Shown in pieces: positions 36,301 to 64,000 of a stretch of DNA of 64,000 nt (the first letter of the stretch is position 1; each line of letters starts with the position of its first letter). The notes beneath the pieces are model-generated. The model had not been told where the DNA came from. It saw nothing but the letters and a program-made list of their open reading frames with translations, and did not search any database. Made by a program: the position numbers and the translations under genes. The stretch lies in the NCBI GenBank assembly GCA_921293015.1, contig OV121088.1, positions 29,487,645 to 29,551,644 on the forward strand. Reading direction: 5' to 3'. This stretch comes from Phorcus lineatus (Eukaryota; Mollusca; Gastropoda; Trochida; Trochidae).

Positions 36301-39300
36301 CATTGGTGAAGTAATTCAGCTACACACTTCTCAGAAATTTAAACTCCAACACAATGGGTTAATTTCTTAACCAACTAAATTTAAATCCTGTTGCTTCAAG
36401 AAAAAGGAGAAAAACAATCATGGGGAAGACATTTAATATTATTTTATCAGTATATATACACAAGATGCTCTTATTTACATAATTTATTCCATGAAACGTG
36501 AATATGGAATGCTAAAACGATCAGAAACAATCACTGGACACGAACATACACTTACATCAATCTATACTCAACCAAGAACATGAGGCCATCCAAAAATTCA
36601 ATTTCTAAGGGCAATGGATATTAAATTATAACTGACACCTGCCGAAATTGAATTTCAGGGTGGTGCTTAACATTTCCGCTGAGTATACACATGAAATCAT
36701 TCTGTACATAAAGTAATGAACTTATCACACACATGTACATAAACATATGAAATAATCATGTAGATACATTTATGAATTATCACGTACACTGTATGTAAGG
36801 CAGCATTTATATTTCAAGGGAGGGATCCACATATAAGCATTTGAACCGTAAAATATGAAATAATCTGAAATTCTAATATCCTTAATACATTATGATAAAG
36901 AGACGTTGATATGTGTTGGTAAAACTTATCATCCCCCACAGGGCTTTAAATTGTCTCTGTCACTGCTTAATTTATACCTTGCTGCCAACCAGAGAAAATT
37001 CGTGTTTTGAGTGCAGTGGCCTCTTCGGCAAAAAATTGCAATTCTCAAATGATTCCTCATTGGACTATCGTGATCCATCGCAGCACAAAAATCCAGAAAA
37101 TGCGGCAAGGCCTATCTCAGCAAATCATTGGGGCTGGCGTAAAATAGGCCAAGCCTGGGTCGATGGCTACCAACATTTATTTTTCCACTTTTTTTTATTG
37201 AATTACTTACTGCAGAGAGTTAAACATATTCATTCAGAATTAACAAGTGAAACTTGCTCTTGTAAACACTTTTTCAAGTTTGAAATTTAGTATTCATAAA
37301 TAATTAAAAATAGATGATAAAGAAACACATTGATATACAAGCAGTTTGTCACCATATTAAAAAAAAGGTTTTACATGATCATGTTTTTTTTGATAATTTG
37401 TTTTACTCGTACGTAATGAATCTGTCACCAACAAGCCAATAAAATTTACCAAAACTACTTGAAATAACATATCTTTGTAATCAACTTATAAATTATTATG
37501 CGTCACAGCTTTACGATGATATTGCTTCAAGTGGCAACATGAGCAGAGAAATTTCTTTTCAAAGAAAATTAAATTGGAAACAAGTATCTTAATCTTATGT
37601 AGCATAATCTGACTACATTATTAATCTTGCAATGAAAAACCTCATATTTTTCAACAAAGGGTTTTAAAGAGAAAGAGTATTTTTCATAAAACTCTATTTC
37701 TTTATTAAATGCTTAAATATAATACATCCAGTCTTAAGTTAAAATCATTTGACTTTATTTCCATAAGCATTCCAAAATGCCAATTAGATGAATATTTAAT
37801 TATTTATAGTATTCAATGTGCATATTTAAGGTTGTGTATGGATGTTTGAGAAATTTGTCCTTGGTTTAATAATAAAATAGAATTTTAACTGATTATAAGA
37901 CTTTGCTAGTTGAAAAATGTCAAAAATAAAATTCATACTTTTTACATCATTTCTCTCTCCTTAGCTGTTTCAATCATATATATCATTTATGCACATATGC
38001 AATACTCCAAACAATCCTCCATTTACAACACAAGATCAGGCTACCATACAGCAGTCTCTGAAAGACATGTAGGCAAGTTATTTCCTTCATGAAACAATTT
38101 TCTCTTCTATTGTTGCCTTGGAAAATTTATTTACGAAATTATTTCAAAGTAAAAGCAATTTATTTACAGAATTATTTCTTTGTCTACTATGGTTTACCTG
38201 TTATCTCCCTAACATAACTTGTCAAAGCTGAAAACATTTCTGTCATACAGCTCCTTTATAATTGTTAGAACTTAAATATAAAATATCATTTGTATTTTTA
38301 CTTAAAGGCACTGTAGCGTATTCGGAATTTGAATTTATTCATATTTTCAACCAAATATTAGATTTTGCAAAATATAATTTCAGAAGCAGGTCAATCATCT
38401 CTTTACTCAACACTGATGTATGAAGAGTAAACTCCAATTAGCCATTTTAGTGTGAACATCTCATAATCGGTCAACTTACTTTTTCCGCAAAAAAGACAGG
38501 AAACTGTCTTTTTATTCAAAATGAAAGCTCCTAGAACCATGATTTACAAATTAAGTAATTTATCATGATGTCTCAGCAACATTTTATTCCATTCATGAAC
38601 CAAATATAAATTTCTGTACAATATATTGAGTATCCAGGAATAGCATAATTTTTAAAGTATGGCCAGAAAAAAATCTTCTTCGCATGAATTTCTTAATTTC
38701 CAGTTTCTTCATATTCAAATTTTCACTGTTATAAGAGATGAAAGGTTAAACAGAAATTGGAATAATTCTTGTTTTATAGTCAATCTAATTTGGTTTCAAG
38801 GTAAGTAGTCTCGACAAAAATATCCAAACACGCAAAATATACACAACGCATTCTCATTCAGAAATCGGAGCACATCACATAGAGATTAAAACATGTTCAT
38901 ATTCATATAATCACATAATCGATTGCACGTTATTGGCTTTGAATAACAAAATATGTACATCATGATACAATAGTAGACAATTGTCAATAATAAGCAGAAC
39001 ATAATTGCATTATATATAAAGCAATCGCTAGTGAGCAAGAATGTATTACATTTTATGAAATTTATGAAAATAACCCTGTTGACAGGTTGTGTATTTGGCA
39101 TCTAAATTTTCAAATACTAAATCATGTTTCTTTCCACAAACCACAAACAAAACTTGTCATCAAAAGCAAAAACTATAGTACAAAAACTGAATTTCAATCT
39201 AGAGACACAACCAAACATAATCTTTGCGTTATTTTTCAAACAAGATAATTAAATGGTCTTTATTTGGCACTGAATTATAAATTGAAAATAAAATTCTAAA

Positions 39301-40431
39301 TATGAAAGAGACAACACCCTAGTAACAGAGACCACAAATATTAGTAAATAAATTTTCTTGAATTTCAAATGCACCTGAATATTATGTCAATATTGAATCA
39401 CTACATACAATGGTCGGAATAATTCTTTCATTTTGTGACTGAATCTTTATGAACACCAATGCCAGAGAGTTTTGACATTATACTATAAATATATAGCATC
39501 CAAAGTAAATAAAGGAATGTTTTGTTTAAAAAACCACTGACATCACATCTAGTATTTACAATTATTCCAATGATTCGACAAACATCGTCATTTAACAAAA
39601 TCATGTCTGAATGTGCCAGTGCCACTACAGAAATTCGAGGTCAAAGAAATATTTCATCTAGTTGGCTCCCTCTGGTAGATATTCCTATTTGTTTACGAAA
39701 ATCCATTTCTATGATAATCTTATGCATTCTCTAATATTTTTCTCCTGCGTTATACAAGGCTGCAACCCAGGGCTTTTCAAATTCTCTACACTTCATCATC
39801 CCTTGGACTTTTCATCAGGAAAATCTGTACTAAAAGTATCTGCTTCTGGTGGTTGTAACCTCCCGACAACCTTTCGATCATGCATTGAAGATATCGGCTT
39901 GCAATTCAGCTCTTTGGTTGAAGTCAATCAACTGGCAAGGTTTCTTGAAAATTCCAAATTCAAGTTACTAAGCTTTGGGTGGAAATGATGTTTTAAACTC
40001 CACATTATCAATTACCTTTTTCCATCTAACATCAAGTCATTTCATTCGGTTGAGATTCAAGGGCAGATAATTAGAATATTTCCTGATGCAAGTCCAACAA
40101 TGACATGTGAAGGGTACCGAGACATTAAGCACTGAGTGACAGAAGTAACAACGGTGACTTTTGTTTCAAATTCTTTCCAATAATGATATTGAATAAATAT
40201 TTTATATTGGCCAAATGACAGGTCAAAAGTCCACATTCACCCAAAATGAAGTAGAAGTCAAAATAAAGGCCAAAGGACCTACAACTTGGCATATATAAAC
40301 TTAATTAATGGGGCAGTAGCACATTTTTTCAGGTCAACAAAGTGATCATATGAAAACATCAAAAGAGCAGTTTCAAACAAACATACCATGATAGGCTAAG
40401 CCATAAAAATCAATTTCGCTACCTCAAACAT
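36301..40431. other. Gene-free AT-rich interval
   Basis: No supported exon. The longer frames (36913-37290, 39522-39988) lack splice partners or family motifs. A short piece at 38307 (AAAGGCACTGTAG) may be a decayed repeat end. Nothing else was recognised. Confidence 0.4.
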
Positions 40432-40624
40432 TTAAAAGGTGGTAACAAAAAATGGCCGCCAGTGTTTTTTGCTAGAAACTTGTTTATTACTTTTAATACT
40501 ACGCTAATCAGGTTGAGTAATGAGATGTTTTGACCTGCTAGACAATACATTTGGCATAAACTAATAAAAATTTGTAAAAATTTAAATAAGTGATCTTATA
40601 AAAAAATGTGCAACTGCCCCTTTA
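40432..40624 (+). mobile_element. Short dispersed element, family A, copy 2
   Basis: Starts TTAAAAGGTGGTAACAAAAA, carries GGCCGCCAGTGTTTTTTGCT and GGCATAAACTAAT, and ends CTGCCCCTTTAA. Collinear with the 19212-19413 copy. Confidence 0.6.
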
Positions 40625-41462
40625 ATAACAATCTCATTATTCAACACATTCATGGTTTTTTTTCCACAATGGCATTCATTAAGATGATTTGGATTTGTTA
40701 ACAGATATATATATATATGTTAAAAGTTTTGAAGAATTCATCAATTCTAAAACCAATGAGTGAAGTCTCATCCTAAGAGTGCCTTGTATTTTGGGCCTCT
40801 TTTTGTGTGTGTCAAAGCCCACTTTCCTGGTATTTGTTCAATTTTTCAGTATTGGTATTGTATGTCTTTCGGCCCCGTTGCCAAATCAAGTAGTCTAGAT
40901 AGTGAATACTGTATTAGTGCCATACAATTTAAAGATTGATTAATAGTAAAGGATATTACAGTCCCTCTGTTAAAGACCTATTTCTAATATTATATTTTTT
41001 TACATGACTGCCAACAAAATACTGGGAGCTATCAACAAAAATAAACTGTATCATCTGATGATAACAATGTTTTGCCGGCATTGAACAATGCCCGGAGACA
41101 TTCCTGACATCATGTGTCTCATGCCTCTGAGGTGGGGGTCTAATTTTGGAGCGATCTCAACGTTAATGCCTCCATTTTGGTGAAAATGCAACAATTTGAT
41201 CAAATGATAAATAGAAAACTTGTCTTTTTTGACAAACCATGTTAATTTCATCTTGTGAGGTAGAAGATTAATATAAATAAAAACTTTCTACCTCACTCGA
41301 TGAGAAAAACATCTAATTGTCAAAGAAAGCCAAATATGATCTTATTATTCATTATTAGCTTTCATGATCTGTCATTGCATGAAATTCTGTAAACAAGGAT
41401 ATGACACCCTGCCCTTCGGAGATTTGCTTCTTATCCTGTATATATTCACTCACGACACGATA

Positions 41463-41721
41463 ACACAGTCCTCAAGGATATTACACTGTCTGTCAGTGGA
41501 ATATTACTTGTAATGCATGTATACACAGTCCTCAAGGATATTACACTGTCTGTCAGTGGAATATAACTTGTAATGCATGTATACACAGTCCTCAAGGATA
41601 TTACACTGTCTGTCAGTGGAATATTACTTGTAATGCATGTATACACAGTCCTCAAGGATATTACACTGTCTGTCAGTGGAATATTACTTGTAATGCATGT
41701 ATACACAATCCTCAAGGATAT
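41463..41721. repeat. 60-bp minisatellite, 4.3 nearly identical copies
   Basis: The unit begins ACACAGTCCTCAAGGATATT and ends AATGCATGTAT. Copies differ at one or two positions, so the array is young or homogenised. It lies 137-395 bases beyond the kinase stop codon and is probably within the 3' UTR. Because 60 is divisible by 3, stop-free frames run through it on both strands; the 20-residue periodic peptides they would encode are considered artefacts. Confidence 0.9.
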
Positions 41722-41857
41722 TTCCCCTTTGTCTGTTCGAGGTGTATTTCTAATATTACTCATTACCAGCCTCAATGACACTCTGTCCTCAAGGACATAT
41801 CTCTCTGTCCCAATCTTGTTATTTTTTACAAAGTATTCATTCCTAGCTTGCACCACA

Positions 41858-62883
<21,026 letters not shown>

Positions 62884-64000
62884 TTTGACTTATCTAAGAT
62901 CCAAAACACTCAAACTTCACACTTTTTGGAAATTGAATTAAGAAATGACATATAACACTTAAAAATAAATATTGTAAAATTCAATCATAAAATTTCTTAT
63001 CCAGATATATCTATAGAAAACAATTATATCAGAACAATTATTCTATTTAACCTCATAATTAAAGAAAGCAAGTACAGTGAACTTTTACTTAACTTTTTGT
63101 AGAATATTCCCATGTTTGAAAACCCAAATTAAAACTTTCCTCATGTTATGAAAAATGACATGACATATCCACTGTATCAATATGTATTCAATGTCGATTT
63201 CACTTGAACACAAAAAAATAATCCACTGAACATCAATATGTATTCAATGTAAATTTCACTCCAGCACAACAAAACAATATCGTCCCAACATCAATATGTC
63301 ATCAATATCAACTTCACTCTGACACAAAGGTAACATTCACATGTAAACTCCAGTAACAGGTCTCCAGCTTCGTCAGTATCACTTGGATCAATATCAGCTG
63401 ATTACAGGAGACACAACAGATGGTCTGGGGCTGTGTTTCATTCAAGACATGTTTGTGAGTAGAGAGATCACTCAAGACCGACCATGCTTTACACCTGGAC
63501 TCTTACTCTCCAACACAAGCAATGAGCCGATACGTGGCTACTGGAGGCTAAAAATAGCCTGGGATCCAGCCACCTGTTGGGTCATATGACAACATAACTA
63601 TGCTAAGGGGGATAATCCATTAGGTGTATACTCAAATGCTTGTGGTGTAATTAGGTAGGGTTTTATGTTCAAAAGGAATTACATATAAGAGAGATTGTTA
63701 TGTAAATTGTTTAAATCTAAGTATTTTGCTTTTGTTTTGGTGCAATGTTCATGAAAGAATGCTTTTAATACTATTAAATTGTTTTTATTTCAATAGCATG
63801 TTCTGATTTCTTAAAAGCTTAGGTTTTAAGTTTTCATGCTAAAAAAATTCCAAGACAAAATTGTGGCTTTTTGTTATTTTCAGTTTATACACAGCTAGAT
63901 TTGTCCTGTGCTTTGTTTTGTTCTGCATCAAACTGAAAATGTGCAAATTTATAAATGAACTTCAGATCAAATTTACCATTTCATCAATCTTAGTATTCTA
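62884..64000. other. 5' flank of PI4K2
   Basis: Expected to hold the PI4K2 5' UTR and promoter. A short degenerate repeat around ATCAATATGTATTCAATGT lies at 63170-63310. No TATA box, CpG-rich block or neighbouring exon was recognised; the frame at 63383-63589 has no family signal. Confidence 0.4.

Noticed and set aside
36913-37290. 125-codon plus-strand frame
   Set aside because: No recognised domain or neighbouring exon; probably chance in low-complexity sequence.
39522-39988. Overlapping frames of 70 and 108 codons between the LINE and PI4K2
   Set aside because: No motif, no convincing splice sites, and AT-rich surroundings.
63383-63589. 68-codon frame upstream of PI4K2 as a neighbouring gene
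   Set aside because: No family signal and no supporting exon within the window.

Overview
The window is nuclear DNA of an animal: AT-rich, gene-sparse, with GT-AG introns and much repeat content. Protein features and repeat types point to a lophotrochozoan, most probably a bivalve mollusc. That placement is inference; no species marker is visible. No prokaryotic, organellar, rRNA or CRISPR feature was found.

Three protein-coding genes can be assembled by joining exons in phase. (1) A 3-exon ANTP-class homeobox gene on the minus strand (2344-3780) encodes 288 aa, with an EH1-like repressor motif at the N-terminus and a Vent/NK-like homeodomain. (2) A plus-strand gene of the MAP6/SAXO (Mn-module) microtubule-stabiliser family covers 12407-28655 with eight recognised exons (489 codons); its first exon(s) were not found. 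(3) A 9-exon minus-strand gene for type II phosphatidylinositol 4-kinase (41858-62883) encodes 426 aa, with the CCPCC palmitoylation motif and the kinase residues intact and a 13.1 kb first intron.

The rest is mostly mobile and repetitive DNA. Intron e-f of the microtubule gene carries an intact-looking FLYWCH/MULE transposase in a TIR element (21763-23822), which sits inside one copy of an older repeat that is present in uninterrupted form just upstream. Between genes 2 and 3 lie a ~1.6 kb foldback element (30136-31749) that interrupts a decayed mariner transposase, and a 5'-truncated L1/Tx1-like LINE (33722-36043) with one in-frame stop. Several short TIR elements recur in the window: two families with TTAA-like ends, one family ending TTAAAGTCATAG, and a 1.19 kb element flanked by an 8-bp duplication inside an 86-bp tandem array. 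tRNA-derived SINE-like pieces, LINE tails, minisatellites (60 bp, 36-41 bp, ~140 bp, ~150 bp) and palindromes make up much of what remains.

The three genes show no functional link (developmental repressor, axonemal/cytoskeletal protein, phosphoinositide kinase). No new multi-gene system is apparent. The most notable observations are the nested mobile elements, the near-complete foldback palindrome, and a homogeneous 60-bp repeat whose length keeps reading frames open just beyond the kinase stop codon.
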